From positions 1 through 64,000 of the forward strand of contig NZ_AUDW01000008.1 of NCBI RefSeq assembly GCF_000425665.1: a stretch of DNA of 64,000 bases. Reading direction: 5' to 3'. How positions within the stretch are numbered: the stretch's first letter is position 1; each line of letters begins with the position of its first letter. The notes beneath the pieces were generated by a model. The model was given only the letters and a program-made list of their open reading frames with translations. It was not told the origin of the DNA and ran no database searches. Made by a program: the position numbers and the translations under genes. Positions 34,942 through 44,089 of the stretch are shown here, in pieces. The stretch comes from Gemella cuniculi DSM 15828 (GTDB taxonomy: Bacteria; Bacillota; Bacilli; Staphylococcales; Gemellaceae).

Positions 34942-36384
34942 CTATTTTTGCAAATTTTCAACGATTTCATCATATTTTGGACTATTCAAGAAATTGTCCA
35001 CTGAAATATGAAGTGCTTTTGCGTTCATTTGTTTCGCTCGTGGTGTCAATTCGTTTTGAGTTACAATTAGCAATCCACTTTCGTTTGTTAAGTTTCTGAT
35101 TGCTACATTGGTAACTTCATAAGCCAGACCTGCTTTTTTCACTTTGTTTCTAAGAATCGATGCCCCCATTGCCGAACTTCCCATTCCAGCATCACAAGCA
35201 AAAATTATTTTTTTAACATCTGCATATGCAGTTTCACTTTCAGAATTTGGTTCAATCGCTTGTACTCCTACTCCTTTTGATTCAGCTTTCATACCACTTA
35301 CTTTACTTTGAGCAGCTGCTAAATCACCTTCTCCTTTATCACGACGAAGAATAATACTTGCAATAACAAATGTTACCAAGGTAGAAACTACAACCCCAGC
35401 AACAACTGCAAAATAACTTCCTGATGCTGCTTGTGCCAATACTGCTACAATACTTCCTGGAGAAGCTGGTGCACGAAGTCCTGCATCTAGTAATTGGAAT
35501 GTTGCTGTTCCACTAACACCTCCAGCCATAGCTGCAATAATTAATGAAGGTTTCATTAAAATATATGGAAAATAAATTTCATGAATACCACCTATAAAAT
35601 GAATTATCATTGCACCTGGTGCAGAGGCTTTAGCTGAACCTTTACCAAAGAATGTGTATGCTAGTAAAATACCAAGACCTACTCCTGGGTTAGCTTCTAA
35701 TAAATATAAAACTGATTTTCCTGTATTAAGTGCTTGTTCGGTTGCAATTGGAGTTAAAATTCCATGATTAATTGCGTTGTTTAAAAATAAAATTTTCGCT
35801 GGTTCTATAAAAATATTCGCAAGTGGCAATAAGTGGGCATTAATAATAATGTCTACACCACTACTTAAAATAGAAGTTATCGCCTTAATAACTGGCCCAA
35901 TTCCATAATATCCAATAATTGAAAGTATAAATCCTAGAATTCCTAATGAAAAGTTGTTAACAAGCATTTCAAGTCCTGTTTTAATTTTTGGTTGAACAAC
36001 TTTATCAAATCTTTTCATCAAGTATGCAGCAATAGGTCCCATCACCATTGCCCCTAAAAACATTGGTGTCCCACTAAGACCTTTCCCATCAATAGTAACT
36101 GTTCCAACTATAACACCCATAGTTGCAATAGTAGCTATAACTCCACCACGTTCTTCATAAATATTTTTTCCTGCAGAATATGCAATAAGAAGCGGTAATA
36201 AGAAAAATACCATCGGATTTACTAACTTCGCAAGTTCAGCATTCGGAGTCCAGCCAGTTTCAATAAAGAAAGCAGTAATAAGCCCCCATGCAATAAATGC
36301 TCCTATGTTCGGCATAACCATACCTGAAAGAGCAGTTCCCATTTTTTGAACTAAGACTTTTAATCCATTTTTATTCTCACTCAT
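34942..36384 (-). CDS. mtlA: Mannitol-specific PTS IICB component
   Basis: The 480-residue protein takes up mannitol and phosphorylates it. The IIC part (about 1-340) has the typical start KMGTALSGMVMPNIGAFIAWGLITA, and the helices hold the GGIHEIYFPYILM motif that forms the sugar site. The IIB part (about 390-480) has the phosphorylated Cys in IFACDAGMGSSAMGAS. There is no IIA domain; MtlF supplies it. It is transcribed from an MtlR-type promoter module and is the first gene of the mannitol region. Confidence 0.97.
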   Translation of the reverse strand: MSENKNGLKVLVQKMGTALSGMVMPNIGAFIAWGLITAFFIETGWTPNAELAKLVNPMVFFLLPLLIAYSAGKNIYEERGGVIATIATMGVIVGTVTIDGKGLSGTPMFLGAMVMGPIAAYLMKRFDKVVQPKIKTGLEMLVNNFSLGILGFILSIIGYYGIGPVIKAITSILSSGVDIIINAHLLPLANIFIEPAKILFLNNAINHGILTPIATEQALNTGKSVLYLLEANPGVGLGILLAYTFFGKGSAKASAPGAMIIHFIGGIHEIYFPYILMKPSLIIAAMAGGVSGTATFQLLDAGLRAPASPGSIVAVLAQAASGSYFAVVAGVVVSTLVTFVIASIILRRDKGEGDLAAAQSKVSGMKAESKGVGVQAIEPNSESETAYADVKKIIFACDAGMGSSAMGASILRNKVKKAGLAYEVTNVAIRNLTNESGLLIVTQNELTPRAKQMNAKALHISVDNFLNSPKYDEIVENLQK

Positions 36385-36428
36385 AACACTAAAATCTCCT
36401 TTTATTTTTTCTTTTATCTTATGAATTC

Positions 36429-36513
36429 ATTATACATTTATACGTAACTTCAAACAATATCAAAAAAGGCAGAACAAATTTTGCCAAATTGAAATATATT
36501 TTGTCAAATTCGC
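36429..36513 (-). promoter_or_regulatory. MtlR-type operator and promoter of mtlA
   Basis: A TTGGCAAA-N6-TCTGCCTT dyad (36466-36487, minus strand) lies 8 bases upstream of TTGTTT (36452-36457), which is 17 bases from TATAAT (36429-36434). Spacing is identical to the mtlF module. A further TTTGACAAA half-site lies upstream at about 36500-36510. Confidence 0.7.
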
Positions 36514-36628
36514 CTTCATAATTTATTAAACCTATAAAATTAATGCTTATACAATATATTATTACTATCTTTTTTAAAAATTATGTTATACAATGTAATT
36601 GGGAATAATTTCAAAGGGAGAGAGTTTT

Positions 36629-37009
36629 ATGAACGATGAAAAAAAATTAAAAGTTACTATTACTGTTTTACTTAGTTTATTACTCTTAGCAATTTCTGGA
36701 CACTTTAAATTTATTTTTGGTGTAATTTGTTCAGTATTTCCATTACTTTTTGTACTTATTTATTTCCATAATGTAGAAAAGTCTAAATTAAAAACCGATA
36801 ATTTTTTGATGATTTGTCTTTTAAATTCAAGATTATTGCTAAGGATCATAGCCTTATTTTCAGCTATAGTGCTACTTTTAGAGATAATGTTTAATTTTGA
36901 ATTTAACTTATCTAATATTTTAGTTACTTTATTGCCTTGTATAGGAATATTAGATAGTATAATTCAGCTTATTATCCTTATACTTTCAAAGTGGGGGATA
37001 AAAAATTAA
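36629..37009 (+). CDS. Small membrane protein of unknown function, cluster member 1
   Basis: This 126-residue protein has about four hydrophobic segments (roughly 8-25, 25-48, 68-88, 98-120) and few charged residues. I do not recognise a family. The start is ATG at 36629 with AAGGGAGAG 7 bases upstream. A TGTTATACA extended -10 near 36584 may be its promoter. It is the first of three small membrane-protein genes of similar length on the plus strand between the mannitol genes and plsY, with gaps of 17 and 37 bases. Such trios can be immunity, bacteriocin-associated or stress membrane proteins, but nothing here proves that. Confidence 0.6.
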   Translation: MNDEKKLKVTITVLLSLLLLAISGHFKFIFGVICSVFPLLFVLIYFHNVEKSKLKTDNFLMICLLNSRLLLRIIALFSAIVLLLEIMFNFEFNLSNILVTLLPCIGILDSIIQLIILILSKWGIKN

Positions 37010-37026
37010 CTGGAGGAAGTAGGTTT

Positions 37027-37413
37027 ATGAAAAAAGGAACTAAAAAAAATTTATTGATTATATCTTTAATTGTAATCATATGTTTAGTAGCATTAGCTTT
37101 TATTACCCAAAATTATATTCTTGTAATTATTACTTTTGCTATACTATCTTTATCTTCTATTCCTACCTATTATAGTAGGAAAAAAATGGTAGATAAAAAA
37201 ATGCATAATTATCTACTAGCAGAAGCTGTGACTCTTACGTTAGGATACTTTTCAATAGGAATAAGTCATGCTGGAAATATTTATTATTCTAATAACGGAG
37301 AGACAACAACAGAGTTAAAAATATTATTTTCTACGTTACCACTAATATTCTTTATTTTGTATCTTATTATTTTATATCTTGGACGTAGAAAAATTAAAGA
37401 AATTGAAAGTTAG
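37027..37413 (+). CDS. Small membrane protein of unknown function, cluster member 2
   Basis: This 128-residue protein has four predicted membrane helices (about 8-28, 29-47, 65-85, 100-120), a basic stretch YYSRKKMVDKK between helices 2 and 3, and a charged tail. The start is ATG at 37027 behind TGGAGGAAG; upstream in-frame starts lie in the previous gene. It does not show clear sequence similarity to its two neighbours by eye, but has the same size and layout. The role is unknown. Confidence 0.6.
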   Translation: MKKGTKKNLLIISLIVIICLVALAFITQNYILVIITFAILSLSSIPTYYSRKKMVDKKMHNYLLAEAVTLTLGYFSIGISHAGNIYYSNNGETTTELKILFSTLPLIFFILYLIILYLGRRKIKEIES

Positions 37414-37450
37414 GCAAGTTATAAAATAAATATTAATCTGGAGAATTTTA

Positions 37451-37860
37451 ATGAAAAATACTGTTTATTTTATTGGAAGCTATATTTTATTTGTGATATT
37501 GTTATCATTATTTTTATATACAAAAAATTCTATTTTCTACTTCTTAGCTCTATTATTTTATGGAATTGTAGGAATTACAAATTACATCTATCAAAAAGAA
37601 AAATTAGAATTTAGAACAACAGCTATATTAAAGCCATTAAAAGTAGAGGTTTTCATACAATGTTTTTCTACACTTACATTGTTTGTGATATTATATATAT
37701 ATATATATCAATTAAGTTCACCCCTTATATTGATTATTATCCATATATTTTTGCTGTAATTTTACTACTAACTATCGTTTATTTTATAATCCACGCAAAA
37801 AGGGAACTGAAAATCCGTCAACTTAGAAGAATCAGCTCTGCTCCCGTTAGAAAAAAATAA
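37451..37860 (+). pseudogene. Small membrane protein, cluster member 3, split at a (TA)8 tract
   Basis: The frame from ATG 37451 runs 102 codons and stops at 37759, just after a TATATATATATATATAT run. The other frame from about 37660 to 37860 continues with two more hydrophobic segments and a basic tail (KRELKIRQLRRIS). Removing one TA unit joins the two into a 135-residue protein, close to the 126 and 128 residues of the neighbours. So the gene is either phase-variable by slipped-strand change, recently broken, or has a sequencing error in the repeat. A GGAG site precedes the ATG. Function unknown. Confidence 0.55.
37692..37708. repeat. (TA)8 dinucleotide tract inside a gene
   Basis: Seventeen bases of alternating T and A lie at the exact place where the reading frame changes. 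A change of one repeat unit would restore or break the frame. Confidence 0.9.
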
Positions 37861-37905
37861 TAAAGAAACTAAAAATAAACAACAATAAAAAAAGAAATCA
37901 GCTCT

Positions 37906-38505
37906 CTAACGAACTGACTTCTTTTTTTCTTTTGTATTAAAATACTTATCAAATGCACCTTCTATATCTGAAACAGCTACTACACTCAAAAGTATCACTA
38001 TTAAAATAAATAATCCTAAAATTATAACCGATGGATTTTCCATATAATTTAAATAAATAATAAGCGGTAAACTAGAATAAAAACCTATTGTCAAACTCTT
38101 AACTATAATCGCTATTACCAAGGTACACAGTACTAACACTAAAAATAAATTAAGTGATAAAGCTGCTATACTTCCAAAGAATGTTGCAACACCCTTTCCG
38201 CCCTTAAAACGAAACACTACTGGCTTAATATGACCAAGTAAAACAAGAAGTATTGCAATATAAATAATCTTTGAATCAACATTTAATATTTTCAGCAAAA
38301 TAACTACTAAAAATCCTTTGAAAAAATCTACAGCTAAGACGAAAATAAAAGATCTAGCACCTAATACACGACCAGCATTTCTTGCTCCAACATTTCCCGA
38401 GCCTTTATTAGTGAATTCTTCCTTATATATCATTTCTAATAGTTTGCCACCCATAATATTTCCTAAAAAATAAGCAACAATACAATAAATAATATTAGTT
38501 ATCAT
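37906..38505 (-). CDS. plsY: Glycerol-3-phosphate acyltransferase PlsY
   Basis: This 199-residue membrane enzyme transfers acyl groups from acyl phosphate to glycerol 3-phosphate, the first step of phospholipid synthesis. The three PlsY loop motifs are visible: NKGSGNVGARNAGRVLG, FKGGKGVATFFG and the region after the last helices. It has about five to seven helices. Its start overlaps the end of the MprF-like gene by 11 bases, so the two are cotranscribed and likely coupled. Length is normal. The C-terminus is basic. Confidence 0.95.
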   Translation of the reverse strand: MITNIIYCIVAYFLGNIMGGKLLEMIYKEEFTNKGSGNVGARNAGRVLGARSFIFVLAVDFFKGFLVVILLKILNVDSKIIYIAILLVLLGHIKPVVFRFKGGKGVATFFGSIAALSLNLFLVLVLCTLVIAIIVKSLTIGFYSSLPLIIYLNYMENPSVIILGLFILIVILLSVVAVSDIEGAFDKYFNTKEKKKSVR

Positions 38506-39469
38506 ACTTTTCTCCTCTCTTTGTAAATTTATCCCTTATTATTCTAATTCCTTCAGACACAAACATTAAGCAACCTATAGAAAAAGGTATCACATAATAT
38601 GCTAATCTATATATTATTATTGTTGCCCCTATTATTTCTGGATTAATCCCAAGATTTTTGAGTCCTATTAAAACTAAAGTATCAAATGTCCCAAGCCCCC
38701 CTGGAACCATCGTTAATAATCCTATAATCGATGCTATTATAATCACTCCTACAATTTGAAGCTCTTTATTATAAACTAAATCACCTGTATAGAAGTAAAG
38801 AATAATTAATATAATAATAGCAGCAAATACCCACTCTAAAAAAGAAATAATAGTAAGTTTTACACTTAAATATTTATCTCCACGTATTTTTGGTTTTTTC
38901 AAACTAACAAATAAATACAATGGCAAAAATACAGACATCAATATTAAACAATAATAAAATATTTTATTTTCTGAATATAATGCTTGACCTGGAAAAACAT
39001 TAAAAATAACGAAAATGGATAACAAACTTATTCCAGATAACATAGAAACTAAAATCATACCTATTGCTGTTACTAAAGTTTTTCCACTTTTTGCATAAGG
39101 TCTATACATGTAATACCTAAGCCCCGCTCCAATGAAACCACCGAATCCCAATACCATGTTAAGTGTGTTGGTCATAAAACTAATTTTAAAAATGCGAAAC
39201 GAAGACATATGTTTAGCTAAATTAATAGCTTTCAATACAAAATAATCGTATAAACATAAAATTGTTATTCCAAACAAACCGCATAATAATACGAAGAAAA
39301 ATTTAACATTACCTAATTGTAATGTTAAGTGTCTTATTTGTTTAAAATCCAAACTAGTAATTTCTTTCTTGAAATAGGAAAAAATCAAATAAAATATTAA
39401 CAATCCTAAAACCATTTGTGCAATATTTTTCAAATAATTAAGAGACTTTTTGTCTTTTGTAATATTCAT
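38495..39469 (-). CDS. Flippase-only MprF-like membrane protein (LPG synthase TM domain)
   Basis: This 324-residue protein has about eight helices and matches the UPF0104/LPG-synthase transmembrane domain: LNMVLGFGGFIGAGLRYYMYR and MVPGGLGTFDTLVLIGLKNLGI are typical. Full MprF proteins also have a C-terminal aminoacyl-transferase domain of about 300 residues, which is absent here. So it cannot make lysyl-phosphatidylglycerol alone; it may flip a lipid or have another role. It is the first gene of an operon with plsY, which fits lipid biology. A possible promoter lies at 39503-39531. Confidence 0.82.
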   Translation of the reverse strand: MNITKDKKSLNYLKNIAQMVLGLLIFYLIFSYFKKEITSLDFKQIRHLTLQLGNVKFFFVLLCGLFGITILCLYDYFVLKAINLAKHMSSFRIFKISFMTNTLNMVLGFGGFIGAGLRYYMYRPYAKSGKTLVTAIGMILVSMLSGISLLSIFVIFNVFPGQALYSENKIFYYCLILMSVFLPLYLFVSLKKPKIRGDKYLSVKLTIISFLEWVFAAIIILIILYFYTGDLVYNKELQIVGVIIIASIIGLLTMVPGGLGTFDTLVLIGLKNLGINPEIIGATIIIYRLAYYVIPFSIGCLMFVSEGIRIIRDKFTKRGEKYDN

Positions 39470-39502
39470 ACTTCTTTTCCTTATATAATATTTATCTACA
39501 CT

Positions 39503-39531
39503 ATGATAACATTTTATAATATTTTTTTCAA
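39503..39531 (-). promoter_or_regulatory. Promoter of MprF-like/plsY operon
   Basis: On the minus strand TTGAAA (39526-39531) and TATCAT (39503-39508) are 17 bases apart, about 35 bases before the start codon. Confidence 0.5.
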
Positions 39532-39841
39532 CAATATTAATAAAAATAAAATATTTATTATCTAATAATAATGGTAAAGACTTACATCATATTTCAATTA
39601 TACACTATTTTTTATATAAAATTATGAATAAATATAATAATATCTCTACATTTTAATCAAAATTAAAAAAAAGTTTTAAAAATTTAAAACAAAATTTTTT
39701 CGTTTTTATTTTCATAAATTATATATTATTTTTTAAAATATTTCTAAATTTATATAAATTTATTGCATTTTCTTTTTTTAAAAAATAAATAATACTTTAT
39801 TAATAAAATATTTTTACCTTTTACTAAGTTAAATTAAAAAA

Positions 39842-39879
39842 ATTCAGCAAAAAACTATAACTTATATTTTTTGCTGAAT
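39842..39879 (-). terminator. Terminator after mtnN
   Basis: A 13-bp stem (ATTCAGCAAAAAA / TTTTTTGCTGAAT) is followed on the minus strand by a run of seven T. It ends the trmR-to-mtnN gene string. Confidence 0.85.
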
Positions 39880-39902
39880 AATTAACTACTTTGAACATTT
39901 CC

Positions 39903-40586
39903 TTATAATTTTTTTATTAACTCTGTTGTTAATATTGAAGAATTTTGTGCGGCAATTTTTAAAAACTCATCAAAAGTAATCCTGTTTCCTTCTTCTGCTT
40001 TATCACTAATACTTCGACATACTATAAATTTAGTACCAAACTGATAACAGGTTTGTGCTATGGCTGCCGCTTCCATCTCTACCACTTGCATAGTAGGAAA
40101 GTCAGCTAGGATATTTCTCTTTAATTCTTTATTTGAAATAAATGAATCTGATGTTCCTACTAATCCAAAATGAATTTTATGATTAGGTAGATTAATTTCT
40201 CCTGCTAACTTTTGCAACATTTCATCACTTTTGTAGTAAGCAGGCATTTGAGGTACCTGCCCAATCTCATATCCAAACTCAGTTGCATCAACATCAAAAT
40301 GTCTTACCTCAGTTGCTACAATCATATCTCCAATTTCCATATTTCCTTGTAATGCACCACAAGTACCAATATTAATTACATAATCAATATTATAGTTATC
40401 TAATAATAACGTTGTTGCAATAGCAGCATTGACTTTCCCTGGAAGACTAAGCATTAAAACTATATTTTTGTTTTCATAGATTCCTTCGTAAAAGGTAACA
40501 TGTGCTATTTTTTTTTCTTCAAGATTTATTATTCTTTCTTTTATGATCGCCACTTCTTCTGGCATCGCACCTATTAAAGCTATCAT
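39903..40586 (-). CDS. mtnN: 5'-methylthioadenosine/S-adenosylhomocysteine nucleosidase
   Basis: This 227-residue hydrolase splits MTA and SAH, releasing adenine, in methionine salvage and the activated methyl cycle. Family motifs: IGAMPEEVAII at the start, VINIGTCGALQ, the VVEMEAAAIAQTCYQFG substrate segment and CRSISDKA with the catalytic Asp near the C-terminus. It lies 5 bases after greA. Its place next to a SAM-dependent tRNA methyltransferase operon fits removal of SAH. In Bacillus subtilis the same neighbourhood holds mtnN. Confidence 0.96.
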   Translation of the reverse strand: MIALIGAMPEEVAIIKERIINLEEKKIAHVTFYEGIYENKNIVLMLSLPGKVNAAIATTLLLDNYNIDYVINIGTCGALQGNMEIGDMIVATEVRHFDVDATEFGYEIGQVPQMPAYYKSDEMLQKLAGEINLPNHKIHFGLVGTSDSFISNKELKRNILADFPTMQVVEMEAAAIAQTCYQFGTKFIVCRSISDKAEEGNRITFDEFLKIAAQNSSILTTELIKKL

Positions 40587-40591
40587 AATAA

Positions 40592-41080
40592 TTATTCTAC
40601 CGCTAAAATTTTGATATCCATAGAATCCTCAGGTCCAGTTGGCAATGAAACCTTAGCAACATCTCCAATTTCTTTTCCTAGTAATGCTTGTGCTACTGGA
40701 GATTCGTTTGAAATCTTAAATTCAAATGGATCTGCTTCTGCACTACCCACTATCTTATAAGTTTCTGTTGCTCCATCTGGTAATTCTTGATAAGTTACTG
40801 TATTTCCTAAACGTATTGCACTAGATTTCTCATCTAATTCTACAATAACAGCATAACGTATCATTTGTTCCATCTCAAGAATTCTTTGTTCAATAAATCC
40901 TTGTTCATCTTTTGCTGCATCATACTCAGAGTTCTCAGAAAGATCTCCAAAACTACGAGCAACTTTAATTTTTTCGATTACTTCTGGACGTTTTACTTTT
41001 TTATAATGTTCTAATTCTTCTACAAGTTTATCATAACCTTCTTGGGTCATTTGATATTCTAATTTTTCTTCTAAAGCCAT
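40592..41080 (-). CDS. greA: Transcription elongation factor GreA
   Basis: The 162-residue GreA helps backtracked RNA polymerase cleave the 3' RNA end. The N-terminal coiled coil shows the family signature [29 protein letters not shown] with the acidic tip, and the C-terminal domain has the FKBP-like fold with [14 protein letters not shown]. It lies in the conserved udk-greA order of Bacilli. Length is normal. Confidence 0.97.
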   Translation of the reverse strand: MALEEKLEYQMTQEGYDKLVEELEHYKKVKRPEVIEKIKVARSFGDLSENSEYDAAKDEQGFIEQRILEMEQMIRYAVIVELDEKSSAIRLGNTVTYQELPDGATETYKIVGSAEADPFEFKISNESPVAQALLGKEIGDVAKVSLPTGPEDSMDIKILAVE

Positions 41081-41127
41081 AGTGATACTCCTTTTTTTAA
41101 TCTTCTTTCTATTATATCTTTTTTTTA

Positions 41128-41754
41128 TTATTTTGCTAGTAGTGATTTAATTTTTGTTATTAAAATATCTATAGCAATATCGTTATATCCACCATCTGGT
41201 ACTATTATATCAGCATATTGTTTAGTTGGCTTAATATATTTTTCATGCATAGGCCTTACAGATATTAAATACTGGTTGATAACTGATTCAACAGTTCTTC
41301 CTCTTTCATTAATATCACGTAAAAGTCTTCGTAATATCCTAAGATCACTTGGAGTATCAACAAAAATTTTAATATCCATTAATTCTCGTAGTTTTTCCGA
41401 ATAAAGACCAAACATTCCTTCAATTATAATTACATCCTTTGGTTCTTGATGTTTTTTTTCAGTACTACGGGTATGATTTACATAATCATAAACTGGTAAT
41501 TCCACTGCTTTCCCATCAATTAATTCTAATAATTGATTATATAATAACTCATTATCAAAAGCATTGGGATGATCATAGTTTGTTTTTACTCTCTCATCCA
41601 TTGTCATATGGCTTTGATCTTTGTAATAATAATCTTGTTCTATCAATGCTACTTTATCAATAGTTAATTCGTCTATAATTCTTTTTGTTACAGTAGTTTT
41701 CCCACTACCGCTACCACCAACTATACCAATAATTTTAGGTTTTTTTGCAGTCAT
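41128..41754 (-). CDS. udk: Uridine kinase
   Basis: This 208-residue P-loop kinase phosphorylates uridine and cytidine. The Walker A motif is [14 protein letters not shown] near residue 12. [12 protein letters not shown] and [12 protein letters not shown] are family features. Its ATG overlaps the TAA of the upstream U32 gene by one base (TAATG), so translation is coupled. It fits the yrrO-udk-greA order known in Bacillus subtilis. Confidence 0.97.
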   Translation of the reverse strand: MTAKKPKIIGIVGGSGSGKTTVTKRIIDELTIDKVALIEQDYYYKDQSHMTMDERVKTNYDHPNAFDNELLYNQLLELIDGKAVELPVYDYVNHTRSTEKKHQEPKDVIIIEGMFGLYSEKLRELMDIKIFVDTPSDLRILRRLLRDINERGRTVESVINQYLISVRPMHEKYIKPTKQYADIIVPDGGYNDIAIDILITKIKSLLAK

Positions 41755-43025
41755 TATCTCCCCATTTCCTTTCTCATCATATTACTTTTAAATACTCTAC
41801 TATCTAATTTAGTTCTAATAATCTGTAACGGATGTCTTGCAGCATCAAGCAATTCACCATCTTCGTCATAAATTTCTCCAATAACTTGTCTAAAAGTATC
41901 AATCTCTGGACCAAAAAATTCTACCTCTTGTCCTGTTTTGAAAAAATTACGTTGTTGAATAGTTGCTATTCCTGTTTTATCATCATAATGAAGAACTTGA
42001 CCTACAAAATCATAGTTAGTTTTTTTGCTACCTTCATTTCCAAACATTTGTTCAGTAAATTGTGGGATTTCATAAAAGAATGACATAGCTGTATCACGAT
42101 TTGCACATTTATAAAGTTCTAATTTATACTCTGGACTCATCACAAAATTATCTGGATCTGCACAATAATCGTCTATCAATTTTCTATAGACGCTAGCAAC
42201 AGTGGCTACGTAGTGAATTGATTTCATACGTCCTTCTACTTTTAGTGAATCTATTCCAAGTTCTATAATTTCTGGAACAGCTTCAATAAGCGTTAAATCT
42301 TTCGGACTCATCGCATAAGGATTAGCTCCTTCATCAAAAAGTTTTATGTCATCTTTTGAAGTTTCTTCATACAAATCATAGTTCCAACGACATGATTGGC
42401 AACATCCTCCACGGTTACTATCACGGGCAGTCATGTAGTTGCTTAATGTACATCTTCCTGAATAAGCTATACACATTGCACCATGAACAAACATTTCAAT
42501 CTCAACATCTGTCTTTTCACGGATTTCTTTTATCTCTTCATACCCAGTTTCTCTAGCAAGAACGACACGATGGACACCCTCATCTTCCCAATACTGCACT
42601 TCTTTATAATTAGAAATGGATTGTTGTGTACTAATATGAATCTCAATATTTGGTGCGACTATTTTTGCTCTTTCTATAATATATGGATCCGCAACAATTA
42701 TCCCACGAATTCCTGCATCTTGAAGCGCCACAAGATACTCATCAAGTCCTTCAAAATTTTCATTATGCATAATTATATTCGTAGTTACATAAATGTCCGC
42801 TCCATATTTTTTAGCAAACTCACAACCTTCTCTTATCTCTTCTATCGTAAAGTTATCCGCATTACTACGAAGCCCAAATTCCTGCCCACCTAAAAATATG
42901 GCATCTGCACCATAATGAACAGCTATTTTCAACTTTTCTAAATTACCTGCTGGTAGGAGTAGTTCTGGTTTTTTTATTATAACTCTCTTACCATCTCTTA
43001 TTTCTGATATATTTCCTATTGCCAT
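41754..43025 (-). CDS. U32 family tRNA hydroxylation protein, TrhP2/YrrO-like
   Basis: This 423-residue protein belongs to peptidase family U32, whose members YrrN/YrrO (TrhP1/TrhP2) are needed for 5-hydroxyuridine at tRNA position 34 rather than proteolysis. It keeps the U32 signature [23 protein letters not shown] and the Cys cluster [10 protein letters not shown], which binds an Fe-S cluster in relatives. The C-terminal extension (about 330-423) is typical of the longer partner. It lies between the shorter U32 gene and udk, in the same order as in Bacillus subtilis. Confidence 0.9.
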   Translation of the reverse strand: MAIGNISEIRDGKRVIIKKPELLLPAGNLEKLKIAVHYGADAIFLGGQEFGLRSNADNFTIEEIREGCEFAKKYGADIYVTTNIIMHNENFEGLDEYLVALQDAGIRGIIVADPYIIERAKIVAPNIEIHISTQQSISNYKEVQYWEDEGVHRVVLARETGYEEIKEIREKTDVEIEMFVHGAMCIAYSGRCTLSNYMTARDSNRGGCCQSCRWNYDLYEETSKDDIKLFDEGANPYAMSPKDLTLIEAVPEIIELGIDSLKVEGRMKSIHYVATVASVYRKLIDDYCADPDNFVMSPEYKLELYKCANRDTAMSFFYEIPQFTEQMFGNEGSKKTNYDFVGQVLHYDDKTGIATIQQRNFFKTGQEVEFFGPEIDTFRQVIGEIYDEDGELLDAARHPLQIIRTKLDSRVFKSNMMRKEMGR

Positions 43026-43079
43026 AAAGTTAAGTCATATTCAAGTATGACCTACCCTCCTCACATATTTTTAAATTAA

Positions 43080-44006
43080 TTAATACATAGTTTTTTTATA
43101 GAAAAATCCTAAATCAACTTCTCTATATTTTGGTTTTATTCTCTCTATATCGTTGTAAAAATCTTGTTTTTCATCTTCATATGCTTCTTTATCTTCATAA
43201 TAAAGATCAATTGCATCACGATATATAGTTACTACCTCTGTAATATACTCTTCTGATTTTAAAACCCCTTCTATTTTAAATGCACTAACTCCTGCTTCAA
43301 TAAGTCTATCTAATTCTTCTATAGCACAAATATCATTTGCACTCATTATATGCGTACCATTCGAATCTTCAAAAATTGGATATCTTTCATCTCTATCTTG
43401 ACTGTATAAAAATAATTTTTTTGAATTACTATATTCTTCTATATAATTTTCTTTTTTACTGTACATAAAATAATTATCGACCAATTTCCTCACAGATTGG
43501 AACATACAAAGCATCCCCTGAATCTGAACTTCTATTTCATATTCACTTTCTTTGGTAATCTCCAAAATTTCTTCAATAGTTAATTCTTTTGATAGACACG
43601 TCCTTACTGCACCACGTTTCCCCCAATAATTACATGAAAAAGAATTAGTCGCTAAAGTATGTGGATCCCACTGAAGTTTAAACTCAAGATTTTCTTCTTT
43701 CAATATAGTTATAATCGTTGGTTCCCCAAATATTAAGGCATCTACTTCTAAATTAGATAAATAGTGCAAGTACTCTGTTAAATCATCTATATGCTCATTA
43801 TGGAAAATTGCGTTCACACTAACATATGCTTTTTTTCCCGCTTGATGAATAATTTCAATGGCTTTTTTTAATTCATCACGCTTAAATTCACCTGCAAGTC
43901 TTAAGCCATACTTCTCTTCTCCAATTATAAAACTGTCCGCACCTACATTTATCAATTCATATATATGTTCAATGCTCTTTGGAGTAACTACCAATTCTAC
44001 TGTCAT
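43080..44006 (-). CDS. U32 family tRNA hydroxylation protein, TrhP1/YrrN-like
   Basis: This 308-residue protein is the shorter U32 partner. It matches the fold (GADSFIIGEEKYGLRLAG, VQIQGMLCMFQSVRKLVDNYF) but lacks the four-Cys cluster present in its neighbour; only one Cys remains in the signature region. That difference is usual between the YrrN and YrrO partners. It probably forms a complex with the longer protein in making ho5U34. It lies 54 bases upstream of its partner in the operon. Confidence 0.88.
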   Translation of the reverse strand: MTVELVVTPKSIEHIYELINVGADSFIIGEEKYGLRLAGEFKRDELKKAIEIIHQAGKKAYVSVNAIFHNEHIDDLTEYLHYLSNLEVDALIFGEPTIITILKEENLEFKLQWDPHTLATNSFSCNYWGKRGAVRTCLSKELTIEEILEITKESEYEIEVQIQGMLCMFQSVRKLVDNYFMYSKKENYIEEYSNSKKLFLYSQDRDERYPIFEDSNGTHIMSANDICAIEELDRLIEAGVSAFKIEGVLKSEEYITEVVTIYRDAIDLYYEDKEAYEDEKQDFYNDIERIKPKYREVDLGFFYKKTMY

Positions 44007-44089
44007 TTTATTTTTCCTTTCATTAAAAGTAAAAAATTATTTCAATATAAAACTAATTTTTAATTTATCCATTCTCTTAAACAAATAAT

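Larger units (their letters stand above)
39470..39902. other. Extremely AT-rich spacer
   Basis: This spacer of about 430 bases has no gene. The part from 39661 to 39840 contains only about 14 G or C bases by my count (near 8%). It holds the promoter at 39503-39531 and the mtnN terminator at 39842-39879. No dnaA-box cluster was seen. Confidence 0.6.

Noticed and set aside
41439-43000. Long plus-strand frames opposite udk and the U32 gene
   Set aside because: All are shadows of well-recognised genes and have no start signals of their own.
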